Below, in pieces: positions 24,048-31,594 of a DNA stretch of 64,000 nucleotides (the first letter of the stretch is position 1; every line of letters begins with the position of its first letter). Position numbers and translations under genes: made by a program. The notes beneath the pieces are model-generated. The model was not told the DNA's origin. It did not search any database and saw nothing but the letters and a program-made list of their open reading frames with translations. The stretch spans positions 62,001-126,000 of the forward strand of contig NZ_LRMM01000004.1 of assembly GCF_001647275.1 (NCBI RefSeq), in the 5' to 3' direction. The stretch comes from Rufibacter ruber. GTDB lineage: Bacteria; Bacteroidota; Bacteroidia; Cytophagales; Hymenobacteraceae.

Positions 24048-24327
24048 GCACTTTTACCGGTCAGCAGTGGTCTGGCTTTTTCCAGGGTGAAAAGAAACGT
24101 TCAGCTGTTCCCACGCGGGGCTGGTCATGTACGTTGGGCTTGAGCAGGCAACTAAAACGCCTGAAAACAAGTAAGAGGGAGAGGCTTTGCGATTCTCTGT
24201 TCTCTCTACCCGGCCTTCACTGTCTGGTGAGTCAGGCGCAGCACTGCTAGATGGCCTTTATCTGGCGAAAGCCCTTCTCTGCCGCCGTTAATTACCGGCA
24301 GATCTGAATTTAATGCCTGCTTACCTA

Positions 24328-24335
24328 TACATTTG
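24328..24335 (+). promoter_or_regulatory. Possible -7 box for the 56-residue gene
   Basis: TACATTTG matches TAnnTTTG fully; the implied leader is about 130 nt. No good TTTG upstream at the usual distance. Confidence 0.3.
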
Positions 24336-24472
24336 TTTATTTGCGGAATGAGTGCAGGAAGAAGGAAAGCTCACATTCATCACTAAATCACAAGTATTTT
24401 AGAAAATGTTGGTGCCTACGTAGGGGTAGCGCTATGGAGTTTCAGTCTAACTAAAACGGAGGAAGGTACTTT

Positions 24473-24643
24473 ATGAAACAACGCAAGCTAAAATTACCGG
24501 AAGAATTGCGTTACAGCAACAGAAACCGATGGATGTTTGTCTCCAGTGACAACCCGCCGCTGGTGTTGCAACAAACAAAGCCACCAGTAGCACCGCTGGC
24601 TGAGATCTATAACTTTTGCGGTTATACCTTCTCAGAGAATTAA
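24473..24643 (+). CDS. Small hypothetical protein, 56 residues
   Basis: A short frame beginning MKQRKLKLPEELRYSNRNRW and ending AEIYNFCGYTFSEN. It has an unusually strong Shine-Dalgarno for this genome (GGAGGAAG, 9 nt before the ATG) and is followed 9 nt later by an excellent terminator, which together argue that it is real. It is basic at the N-terminus, has a Pro-rich middle (TKPPVAPLA), and has no signal peptide or membrane segment. I do not recognise the family. Confidence 0.6.
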   Translation: MKQRKLKLPEELRYSNRNRWMFVSSDNPPLVLQQTKPPVAPLAEIYNFCGYTFSEN

Positions 24644-24651
24644 AGGATGAA

Positions 24652-24706
24652 TCAGAAAAGGCCGGTGCCGCAGGGAGGTTTTCCCTGCGGAACCGGCCTT
24701 TTCTGA
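24652..24706. terminator. Strong bidirectional terminator
   Basis: TCAGAAAAGGCCGGT and CCGCAGGGA on the left pair with TCCCTGCGG and ACCGGCCTTTTCTGA on the right, with one bulge. It serves the 56-residue gene and, on the other strand, the convergent gene ending at 24758. Confidence 0.9.
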
Positions 24707-24757
24707 TAGGTTTATAGAAGACTTTACCCTGTCCTGGGTACGGACGGAGCGCTGCTT

Positions 24758-25276
24758 TTAGCGGGCAGCCTGCATCCGCTCATAGGCGGGTCTCTGCTGA
24801 ACTTTCACACTGTAGTACTGCTTGTCCAGCCCTCCTCTCAGCACTAGAATATGTTTGTCTTTCTGGTAGATGCGCAGTTTCACATCTTTTGAAACCGGTT
24901 CCTGCCGCAAGAGCTTCGCGGCCGCATTCCTGATGTTGTTCTGTACCTGAGAGATCAGGTTCTGCCTGAAGACGGAGTATTCAATCACCTGGTCACTGGG
25001 AGCGTTTCCTTCTACGTACAGCACTGCTGCCAGACTGGTGCTTTTCCCGTCGCCAATCTTAAAGCAATGCCGCTGCACCTCTTCGCTGCCGCCACACTGG
25101 CCGTCATAAATCCAGCCCCGGCTCTCCAGGGTGGTTCTTATTTTCTCAACCGGTTGTGATTGCAAGGCAAGAAGTTCGTTTAGCTGCAGACGTTGCGCAG
25201 ATACGGTTTGCCCCATCACCAATAGTACAGCAATGGCCAACACTGCTCTCTTCCCTAATAAGTACACCTTTTCCAT
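24758..25276 (-). CDS. Exported hypothetical protein
   Basis: 172 residues with a clear signal peptide (residues 1-27, VLAIAVLLVMGQTVSAQ). The mature part has a pair of cysteines (GQCGGSEEVQRHC) that could form a disulfide, a helix LISQVQNNIRNAAAKLLRQE and two beta-strands near the end (KLRIYQKDKHILVLRGG, KQYYSVKVQQR). I recognise no named domain; a periplasmic or secreted role is inferred from the signal only. Monocistronic on the minus strand, sharing a terminator with the 56-residue gene. Confidence 0.7.
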   Translation of the reverse strand: MEKVYLLGKRAVLAIAVLLVMGQTVSAQRLQLNELLALQSQPVEKIRTTLESRGWIYDGQCGGSEEVQRHCFKIGDGKSTSLAAVLYVEGNAPSDQVIEYSVFRQNLISQVQNNIRNAAAKLLRQEPVSKDVKLRIYQKDKHILVLRGGLDKQYYSVKVQQRPAYERMQAAR

Positions 25277-25596
25277 GTTTATTCAATTAGCATATTTTGT
25301 CTCAAAACCACACTCTTATACGATAAACAGAGAATTTAGATAAGAATACCCTTCTAAAGTTTAGGCCCTCCGCTTTTAACCAAGGTTTGCTTCTTAAGAA
25401 TAGACAAATTGAATTTCTGAGCCAAAGCTGCCTCTTTTGCCCTTTGCAGCACAGTAACAAGGCTTTTTAAGAAAAACTAATATAGAATACAGCTTAATTA
25501 TACAATTATATTCCTATTTTCTTACTAAAACCCAAATAAAGGTTTCTGAGTATAAACCCTTAGAAACCACACAGGAAAGATGATGTCCGTAACGTC
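25277..25596. other. AT-rich divergent intergenic region
   Basis: 320 nt of AT-rich DNA between two divergent small genes, presumably holding both promoters. I cannot place a convincing -33/-7 pair and see no repeat. Confidence 0.4.
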
Positions 25597-25815
25597 ATGA
25601 TGGAAAAGTTGAAACGTATAAAATTGGAATTATATAATCTAAGGACCAAAGCACGAAGAATCTTCATGCGGGGGTATGAAGATCTGACTATGCTGATCTA
25701 TTACCATGACCTCAAGAAGAACTTCCTGCTCCTGATTGTGGGTGCCAATGACCACCTTTTAGCTGAAAGGGAAATTTCAAGGGCAGAGGCGTTTCGTATT
25801 ATGAACACCAGATAG
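25597..25815 (+). CDS. Small basic hypothetical protein, 72 residues
   Basis: Begins MMEKLKRIKLELYNLRTKAR and ends RAEAFRIMNTR; either of the two ATGs may be used. A short hydrophobic stretch (NFLLLIVGAND, about 42-52) is the core; the rest is charged and helical. No signal peptide, no known domain. A good intrinsic terminator follows 62 nt later, supporting a real transcript. Confidence 0.5.
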   Translation: MMEKLKRIKLELYNLRTKARRIFMRGYEDLTMLIYYHDLKKNFLLLIVGANDHLLAEREISRAEAFRIMNTR

Positions 25816-25876
25816 CGCTGAACCTGTACCCCATACCGGGGCTTTCTATATAACCGGCGCAAGCCAAACGCAACGA

Positions 25877-25910
25877 AAATCCCCGCCCAGGCCAGGCGGG
25901 GATTTCTTTT
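25877..25910 (+). terminator. Intrinsic terminator
   Basis: AAATCCCCGCC / GGCGGGGATTT, 11 bp, then CTTTT. It terminates the 72-residue gene. Confidence 0.9.
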
Positions 25911-25970
25911 CAGTAGATGCAGCTTGCAGACCAGCATTTGCATAGCAACTGCCGGGCAGGGCATTTTTCC

Positions 25971-26006
25971 GTTTTCAGGCTACTTTTCTGAAAACAGCTC
26001 CAAAAC
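25971..26006. repeat. GTTTT palindrome family, copy 14
   Basis: GTTTTCAGGCTACTTTT / AAAACAGCTCCAAAAC. Confidence 0.75.
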
Positions 26007-26114
26007 AGGGTAGAGCTGGCGGTTTAAGCCAGCCGTGCTATTAGTGGCTGAAAGCGTATCTGAACAGGTAAAAAAACAGAGTTGCCCTTACAGGAATTTA
26101 CCTCTCATTCTTAC

Positions 26115-26122
26115 TACCTTTG
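26115..26122 (+). promoter_or_regulatory. -7 box for the first beta-barrel gene
   Basis: TACCTTTG matches TAnnTTTG; it lies 51 nt before the ATG. The -33 element is not clear. Confidence 0.4.
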
Positions 26123-26173
26123 ACTATCTATAAAAAATTTCATTCAGCTTATACACCAGAGGAACTACTCTTC

Positions 26174-26821
26174 ATGAAGAGACTACTTTTAGTATTGGCA
26201 ATTATAGCAGCAAGCTTTACTGCCAAAAGCCAGGATTTTAGCGGCACGCTGGTAACAGGCTCCCTCAACTTTGCATCAAAGAAGCTCAAGCAGAACAATA
26301 CCAACGTATTGGAGGCGAACTCCTTTACCATTAACCCCAGCATAGCGTTCTTCCAGAGAAATAACCTGGCCATAGGGCTAACGGCAAGCTACAGCTACTC
26401 AGACAACCTGAACCCGGCTGACGATCCTGCAGTGGGGGATATGGTAGGGAACATCAAACTGCTGGGAGTTGGCCCTGTGCTTAGAAAATACTTCCTGCTA
26501 GATGAGCAGGCGGCCATATTCCTGCATAGCTCCGCCATGTACATGAACGGGAAGCAGGAAGTAGAGGTGGGAGGCAGCAATTACATAGAAATAGATCTTA
26601 GGGGCGCATTGGTTAATTTCTCACCGGGCTTTACTTTTCTTATAAGCCCTAAGGTGGGCATAGAAGTAAGCATGGGAGGGCTGTCTTATCAGTTCCTTTC
26701 CCAGGGGAGTCAGGGCAACAAAGCCAAGAGCAGCACCTTTGACCTGGACCTGGGGCTAGCCAGCACGCAGGTGGGCGTTTCTTTTTATTTGAACAAAAAA
26801 ACAGCTGAGGCCGCAAACTAA
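26174..26821 (+). CDS. Small outer-membrane beta-barrel protein
   Basis: 215 residues from the ATG at 26174 (MKRLLLVLAIIAASFTAKSQ), chosen because the signal peptide starts there. The mature chain shows the alternating strands of an eight-stranded barrel: FSGTLVTGSLNFASKK, FFQRNNLAIGLTASYSY, LLGVGPVLRKYFL, ending TQVGVSFYLNKK. This build is the OmpA/OprF-like outer membrane beta-barrel family common in Bacteroidota; function unknown. It is 59 nt upstream of a paralog with the same strand order, and a third paralog lies at 30755. Confidence 0.75.
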   Translation: MKRLLLVLAIIAASFTAKSQDFSGTLVTGSLNFASKKLKQNNTNVLEANSFTINPSIAFFQRNNLAIGLTASYSYSDNLNPADDPAVGDMVGNIKLLGVGPVLRKYFLLDEQAAIFLHSSAMYMNGKQEVEVGGSNYIEIDLRGALVNFSPGFTFLISPKVGIEVSMGGLSYQFLSQGSQGNKAKSSTFDLDLGLASTQVGVSFYLNKKTAEAAN

Positions 26822-26880
26822 CCAGGTCTTCTGCCCTGTCAACACTTTCCTCTTGTGTTTTCCACTCCATTTTGCATCTA

Positions 26881-27510
26881 ATGAAAAAAACAGTTCTTGC
26901 CCTGGTGCTGTGGGCAGCAGCCTTCACCGGTAGGTCCCAGAATTTGAGCGGCGCCCTGCTTTCTGGCTCCCTTAAATACTCCACCCAAACCATTAAGCCC
27001 GGAAACAGCTTCTCAGATGACACTGAGCTGTCTTCTTTTTCTATCAGTCCCAGTATAGGCTTCTTTATCAGCAACAGCATTGCCTTTGGGGGCGCCTTGT
27101 CTTACAGCAATGGAGATACCAGGCAAAGCATTCCGGGCTACGGCTCTACGGTGTTGAACAGTGAAATGCTGGCCATTGGCCCGTTCCTGCGGTATTATAA
27201 GCTGTTAGGAACACGTGCCGCCTTCTTTGGGCAGGCCACGGGTGCCTATGTCACCGGTTCTCAGGGCAGTGAAGACAACGAAGTCTCTGTTTCAGGGGCG
27301 GCTTTTGGGGTAGCCCCTGGCTTTGTTTTCTTCCCAACCACAAAGATAGGGCTGGAGCTGGTGCTGGGAGGGCTTACGTACCAGAGCCTTGAGTATGAGC
27401 AGACAGATATCGGCTTTTCCCAAACAGAGAATAACCTGGATTTCAACTTGGGGCTGAACAACCTCACCCTGGGTATTACCTTCTATCTGGGCCGTGCTGC
27501 AAAGGAATAG
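26881..27510 (+). CDS. Small outer-membrane beta-barrel protein (tandem paralog)
   Basis: 209 residues from the ATG at 26881 (MKKTVLALVLWAAAFTGRSQ), a signal peptide ending GRSQ like its neighbour's AKSQ. Strand pattern matches the preceding gene: LSGALLSGSLKYSTQ, FFISNSIAFGGALSYSN, LAIGPFLRYYKLLG, FGVAPGFVFFPTTKIGLELVLGG and a final LTLGITFYLGR. Likely a tandem duplicate, co-transcribed with it; a terminator follows. Confidence 0.75.
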   Translation: MKKTVLALVLWAAAFTGRSQNLSGALLSGSLKYSTQTIKPGNSFSDDTELSSFSISPSIGFFISNSIAFGGALSYSNGDTRQSIPGYGSTVLNSEMLAIGPFLRYYKLLGTRAAFFGQATGAYVTGSQGSEDNEVSVSGAAFGVAPGFVFFPTTKIGLELVLGGLTYQSLEYEQTDIGFSQTENNLDFNLGLNNLTLGITFYLGRAAKE

Positions 27511-27537
27511 CCTCCCGCAGCGCTAACATTCCCTGAG

Positions 27538-27567
27538 CCCGTAGCCGAGCTACGGGTTTACTTTTTG
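27538..27567 (+). terminator. Intrinsic terminator of the beta-barrel pair
   Basis: CCCGTAGC / GCTACGGG, 3-nt loop, then TTTACTTTTTG; 27 nt after the stop. Confidence 0.85.
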
Positions 27568-27615
27568 TAGGTTCATTTTTGCACCCATACCTGGGTAAAT
27601 GCCGTACCAGCCTAC

Positions 27616-28716
27616 ATGCGCGCCCCAAGAAACTGGTACTGGTCTCTCCTCACGTTTATTTCCTTCTCCTGCACCTTCTCCCACCCTGACAGAAGTGCGG
27701 CACCGCTGCCGCCTGCCAATGCCCAATCACCTCTTTCAGTGATTGCCCTGGGCTCCTGCAACTCACAGGAGAGGGACCAGCCGCTGTGGCAGGAGATCCT
27801 GAAAAACCAGCCGCAGCTCTGGGTCTGGCTGGGAGACAACATCTACGGCGACACAGATGACATGCAGGTTCTGCAAGCAAAATACCAGAAGCAGCTCCAG
27901 CAACCCGACTACCGCCAACTCCTGCAGCGCGTGCCGGTCATTGGCACCTGGGATGACCATGACTACGGCCGCAACAACGCCGGAAAAGAATATGCCCCCC
28001 GGGCACAGAGCGCCCAACTTTTCTGGGATTTCATGGGTGAGCCAGCCAGCAGCCCCCGCCGCAAGCAAAAAGGCGTCTACAGCTCCCACACCTATGGCCC
28101 CCAGGGGCGGCAGGTAAAAATTATCCTGCTGGACGTGCGCTACCACCGCGACTCCCTAGCGGGCGCAGAGCCTGACTATCACCTCAGCCCGAAAGGGGAT
28201 ATGCTGGGCGCTGCGCAGTGGCGCTGGCTGGAGAAAGAGCTGAAGAACAGTAACGCCCAGTTTCACCTCATTGGCAGCGGCCTGCAGGTGATACCCAATG
28301 ACCACGGGTATGAGCGCTGGGGCAATTTCCCCGCTGCCCGCAACCGCCTTTTTAACCTGATAGCCAAGACCAAAGCAGCCAACGTGATTCTTCTGTCTGG
28401 AGACCGGCATTTTGCAGAACTCTCCAAACTTTCATGGCCGGGTGTTCCCTATCCCATATATGATTTCACCACCAGCGGCCTCACCCATTACTGGAAGGGA
28501 GGGCTGGTGCATGAACCCAACAGAAACCGGGTGGGCGAAATGCATGATAAGCTCAACTTTGGAGTGCTGCGCATACACTGGGGCACCCAGCCGGCCGTGG
28601 TAGATTTTGAGATCAGAGGTCGCGGGAACGAGCTGCACCAGCTGGTGAAAGTAGAGTACGCCCTCCCTAAAGCAACCCTCCCTAAAAAAGCAGCTACTAG
28701 CAGAACAAGAAAATAG
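27616..28716 (+). CDS. PhoD-like alkaline phosphatase family protein, metal ligands intact
   Basis: 366 residues with an exported N-terminus (hydrophobic 10-22, LLTFISFSC). Metal-binding motifs of the PhoD-like metallophosphatase fold are present: GSCN (47-50), WLGDNIYGD with Asp74 and Asn75, GTWDDHDYG with Asp113-Asp114-His115-Asp116, LLDVRYHRD, and LSGDRHFAE with Asp263 and His265. It would hydrolyse phosphate esters outside the cytoplasm; the exact substrate is unknown. A paralog at 28945 aligns without gaps over the first 250 residues but has lost several ligands. Separated from it by 228 nt and a decayed palindrome. Confidence 0.88.
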   Translation: MRAPRNWYWSLLTFISFSCTFSHPDRSAAPLPPANAQSPLSVIALGSCNSQERDQPLWQEILKNQPQLWVWLGDNIYGDTDDMQVLQAKYQKQLQQPDYRQLLQRVPVIGTWDDHDYGRNNAGKEYAPRAQSAQLFWDFMGEPASSPRRKQKGVYSSHTYGPQGRQVKIILLDVRYHRDSLAGAEPDYHLSPKGDMLGAAQWRWLEKELKNSNAQFHLIGSGLQVIPNDHGYERWGNFPAARNRLFNLIAKTKAANVILLSGDRHFAELSKLSWPGVPYPIYDFTTSGLTHYWKGGLVHEPNRNRVGEMHDKLNFGVLRIHWGTQPAVVDFEIRGRGNELHQLVKVEYALPKATLPKKAATSRTRK

Positions 28717-28749
28717 GCGCCTTGTAACTATTCCCTGTTAAGGCTTTCC

Positions 28750-28784
28750 GTTTATGGCCTGTTTTTGCTAAAACAAGGCAAAAC
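28750..28784. repeat. GTTTT palindrome family, copy 15 (degenerate)
   Basis: GTTTATGGCCTGTTTTTGC / AAAACAAGGCAAAAC; 34 nt after the first PhoD-like gene. Confidence 0.55.
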
Positions 28785-28944
28785 TGGCCTGTATAACCCA
28801 AAAAGTATAGTGTAAAAGCTGGCTGGGTTTAAGTAAAATTTTTATTAGTTAAATACTTTTGCATCTGCTTTGGCTTTAGCTAGTACAATTAAAACTTAAA
28901 ATGTTTACCTTTCGTAAAAGGAATCCCTTAACTTTTACTGAGCT

Positions 28945-29982
28945 ATGCGAATTGTTCCCTCTGCCCTTCCCCTGCTTCTCTGGCTTTTCTCGTTCACCTT
29001 CCTGTATGCCGGCACAGACACAGAGGGTGCCAAAAAGAAAAAGGCCGCCCCCGCTGCCGTAGTCACTACTATTGCCTTCGGGTCCTGCAACCGCGAAGAC
29101 ATGCCGCAGCCGCTATGGGCAGATATTTTAGAAAACAAGCCGCAACTCTGGGTCTGGCTGGGTGGCAACGTAGACAATGAGGAAACCAATATCAACACCC
29201 TGTCTGAGCGTTACCAGCAGCAGCTGAGAGACCCGGGCTATAGCGCTTTGAGGGGAGCCGTCCCGGTTATTGGCACCTGGGACCACCATGATTATGGAAT
29301 TCCGCAGGGCGGAAAAGAGTTTGAGCACAAAACCCAGAGCCAAAAGCTGTTCTGGGACTTTATGGGCGTGGCCGAAGACAGTCCGCTCAGAGGGCAGGAA
29401 GGCGTGTACAGCGCCCACACGTATGGCCCCAAAGGGCAGCGGGTGAAGATTATCCTGCTGGACACCCGCTACCACCGAGACTCCCTTTTCACTGATAAAA
29501 ATGTCTGCCGCCCCAACCCCAAAGGGGATATTTTAGGCGAAGCACAATGGAAATGGCTGGAGAAGGAACTGAAAAGCGGAGACGCCGAACTCACCCTCAT
29601 TGGCAGCGGCACCCAGATCATACCAGAAGAACATGACGCTGAAAAATGGGCCAACTACCCTAAGAGCCGTGAGCGCCTGCTCAAACTGGTCTCCCGTACC
29701 CAGGGGGGCGTAGTGCTGCTGTCTGGGGAGCGCCACTTTGCTGAAATCTCCAGGTTTGAGACAAAGAACGCAGAGAAAGCTTTTTATGAAGTGACCAGCA
29801 GCGGCCTCACCCACTCCCTGGGCCGCGACTATGACATAGAGACCAACAAGTACCGCGTAGGCAACATGGTGGCCAAACGTAACTTTGGGCTGGTCCAGAT
29901 TGACTGGGAGAAACGGGAGGTGGTGCTCAAAGTGCAGGGTGACAGAAATACCACCTACCTCAGCCAGGCGCTTACCTTCTAA
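28945..29982 (+). CDS. PhoD-like family protein with substituted metal ligands (possible pseudoenzyme)
   Basis: 345 residues, signal peptide about 1-22. It aligns position for position with the upstream PhoD-like protein: GSCN (47-50) and GTW are kept, but WLGDNIYGD is WLGGNVDNE (Asp74 to Gly), WDDHDYG is WDHHDYG (Asp114 to His), and LSGDRHFAE is LSGERHFAE (Asp to Glu). Loss of the bridging aspartate would disturb the metal centre, so it is probably inactive or altered. Identity elsewhere is high (QSQKLFWDFMG, LLDTRYHRDS, QWKWLEKELK), so the fold is retained. It ends 1 nt before a palindrome and faces the GyrI-like gene. Confidence 0.82.
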   Translation: MRIVPSALPLLLWLFSFTFLYAGTDTEGAKKKKAAPAAVVTTIAFGSCNREDMPQPLWADILENKPQLWVWLGGNVDNEETNINTLSERYQQQLRDPGYSALRGAVPVIGTWDHHDYGIPQGGKEFEHKTQSQKLFWDFMGVAEDSPLRGQEGVYSAHTYGPKGQRVKIILLDTRYHRDSLFTDKNVCRPNPKGDILGEAQWKWLEKELKSGDAELTLIGSGTQIIPEEHDAEKWANYPKSRERLLKLVSRTQGGVVLLSGERHFAEISRFETKNAEKAFYEVTSSGLTHSLGRDYDIETNKYRVGNMVAKRNFGLVQIDWEKREVVLKVQGDRNTTYLSQALTF

Positions 29983-29983
29983 A

Positions 29984-30029
29984 GTTCTGTTTTGGGGCTG
30001 TTTTTCAGAAAACAGCCCCAAAACAGAAC
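29984..30029. repeat. GTTTT palindrome family, copy 16
   Basis: GTTCTGTTTTGGGGCTGTTTT / AAAACAGCCCCAAAACAGAAC, 46 nt, perfect arms; in the 65-nt convergent gap. Confidence 0.95.
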
Positions 30030-30047
30030 CCCCTTACAAGCTGAATG

Positions 30048-30569
30048 CTACTTCTTCAGCCGGGCCTGGATCACGGCTGGTTTGCCATTTGGGTACCGCT
30101 CTACGTAGAACTCTTCCAGCGTTAGCTGGTGCTCCTCAGCGTAATCAAACAGGGCGGTGTAGATTTTCTTGGTAGCTACCATGAGGCTGGCCTCCAGCTC
30201 CCCCTGCAGCACCGGTACCCCCGCCGGTACTACGCGCACCGCAAACCCGGCGGGTAAGGCCACCGCCGTATCAGTGACGGCCACCCCCACAAAGGCTTTA
30301 ATGGTTTTGGTTTCCTTGCTGGGGTTGTTGTAGTAAATACCTGCCAGATCACCCGCCAACTGCTTTTTCTCCACTATCTGCCCCACCTGCTGGTACAGCT
30401 CCCCCAGCTCCTTGGCATCTGTGCGCCCCTCAAAATATTTTCCGGCAATAAAAAGCTGGCTTGTCTGGGTCTGCGTCACGGCCACTGCTGAGAAACCGCC
30501 CACATACGCGTACACGCCAACCGCAACGGCTATCACCACCACCATGTATATCAAAAATTTCTTTGTCAT
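30048..30569 (-). CDS. GyrI-like effector-binding domain protein, membrane-anchored
   Basis: 173 residues from the ATG at 30569 (MTKKFLIYMVVVIAVAVGVY). A single N-terminal hydrophobic anchor (6-24) leads into a GyrI/effector-binding-like domain, recognised by VAVTQTQTSQLFIAGKYFEG, the central GIYYNNP and AFVGVAVTDT, and the C-terminal LEEFYVERYPNG. This domain binds small ligands in transcription activators and stand-alone proteins; here a DNA-binding domain is missing and the domain would sit outside the membrane. Ligand unknown. The upstream in-frame ATG at 30593 is less likely. Confidence 0.7.
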   Translation of the reverse strand: MTKKFLIYMVVVIAVAVGVYAYVGGFSAVAVTQTQTSQLFIAGKYFEGRTDAKELGELYQQVGQIVEKKQLAGDLAGIYYNNPSKETKTIKAFVGVAVTDTAVALPAGFAVRVVPAGVPVLQGELEASLMVATKKIYTALFDYAEEHQLTLEEFYVERYPNGKPAVIQARLKK

Positions 30570-30754
30570 GGTGCAAAGGTAGGGGTAGCGCACAATAGGT
30601 CATACAAGTTTTGCCTTGATAAAGGTTAAAGTCTGCAGGCTCTATTAAAAATTGAGGTTTTTCTATAACTTGACCACTGGAAATCAACACTAGGTTTGCC
30701 TCAGCTGCTTTCTCTTTTATAAACCAATATCGAATACTTATATAAACCCACCCA

Positions 30755-31534
30755 ATGAAAAAAGCATACCTGCTCCTTTTTAGTCTCGCTTCCCTCTTTC
30801 TTACAAATGCACAGGCCCAGGGCCTGAAAAGTGCGGTGTTGGTAGGGGGCTCTGTTAACTATGATCACCAATCTTCTAGCAAGATCAACAGAGAGACTAC
30901 CTCAATGTTTGGCTTACGCCCAATGGTAGGCTACCTGCTTACAGACAGATGGGCCGTTGGCCTTATAGGAGGCTATGCAAGGACCGTCACTGAGAGGGAG
31001 GCTTCTACTGTATCAGGAACCGGGTTTACATCTTATATATACCCTGGTCTTGAAGTAACCAGTACTACTTGGGAGGTTGGCGCTTTTACACGGTATTATC
31101 TCCCCCTCACCTCTAAGCTCATGCTTTTTGCACAGGCGGGAGGGGTGTTTGGCAGAACCAAAAGCAAGGTAGACACCGAGTATTCGTATCAAGGCATCAT
31201 CACTGATGGATTATCTGGCCGCCCTGCCTATGTGTTCACCGGGACAGATTATTACAGAGACGCAAACGGAAATCTTATACTGGGGAGTGATGGTTTGCCG
31301 GCGGTAGGCTACTCTTCCAACTCCCAGGATATGGACAACTACCGGGTCTTCCTTTCGCCGGGGCTAGTCTTCTTTCCAACTCCGCTGCTAGGTATTGAGG
31401 TAAGCACCGGGGAGATAGCCTATAACCATAACAAGTCACTGGACCAGAAAAATTTTACGGCGAACCTGAACCTGTCAAGTATCAAGCTAGGCCTTTCTTT
31501 TTATCTGGGCCGGGCAAAGGAAGCCACTGAATAA
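30755..31534 (+). CDS. Outer-membrane beta-barrel protein
   Basis: 259 residues, signal peptide 1-22 (LLLFSLASLFLTNAQAQ). Barrel strands parallel those of the proteins at 26174 and 26881: LKSAVLVGGSVNYDHQ, LTDRWAVGLIGGYAR, WEVGAFTRYYLPL, FLSPGLVFFPTPLLGIEVS and the terminal IKLGLSFYLGRAKE. A longer loop (about 140-195, Tyr/Gly/Asp-rich) sets it apart. Probably a third member of a local family; role unknown. Confidence 0.75.
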   Translation: MKKAYLLLFSLASLFLTNAQAQGLKSAVLVGGSVNYDHQSSSKINRETTSMFGLRPMVGYLLTDRWAVGLIGGYARTVTEREASTVSGTGFTSYIYPGLEVTSTTWEVGAFTRYYLPLTSKLMLFAQAGGVFGRTKSKVDTEYSYQGIITDGLSGRPAYVFTGTDYYRDANGNLILGSDGLPAVGYSSNSQDMDNYRVFLSPGLVFFPTPLLGIEVSTGEIAYNHNKSLDQKNFTANLNLSSIKLGLSFYLGRAKEATE

Positions 31535-31550
31535 AAATCAGCGGCACTAC

Positions 31551-31594
31551 TTTCTGTTTTCGGGCTGTTTTTCAGAAAACAGCGAAAACAGAAA
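31551..31594. repeat. GTTTT palindrome family, copy 17
   Basis: TTTCTGTTTTCGGGCTGTTTT / AAAACAGCGAAAACAGAAA; the right arm lacks two C residues. It abuts the stop codon of the convergent ABC exporter. Confidence 0.85.

Larger units (their letters stand above)
23842..24472. other. Gap with one palindrome and a possible promoter
   Basis: 631 nt. One GTTTT palindrome (24013-24047), and a perfect TACATTTG -7-type box at 24328-24335 that could start the leader of the 56-residue gene. Nothing else is recognised. Confidence 0.45.
25816..26173. other. Gap with terminator, palindrome and promoter
   Basis: 358 nt: terminator at 25877, GTTTT palindrome at 25971, and a -7 box for the beta-barrel operon at 26115. 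Confidence 0.5.
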
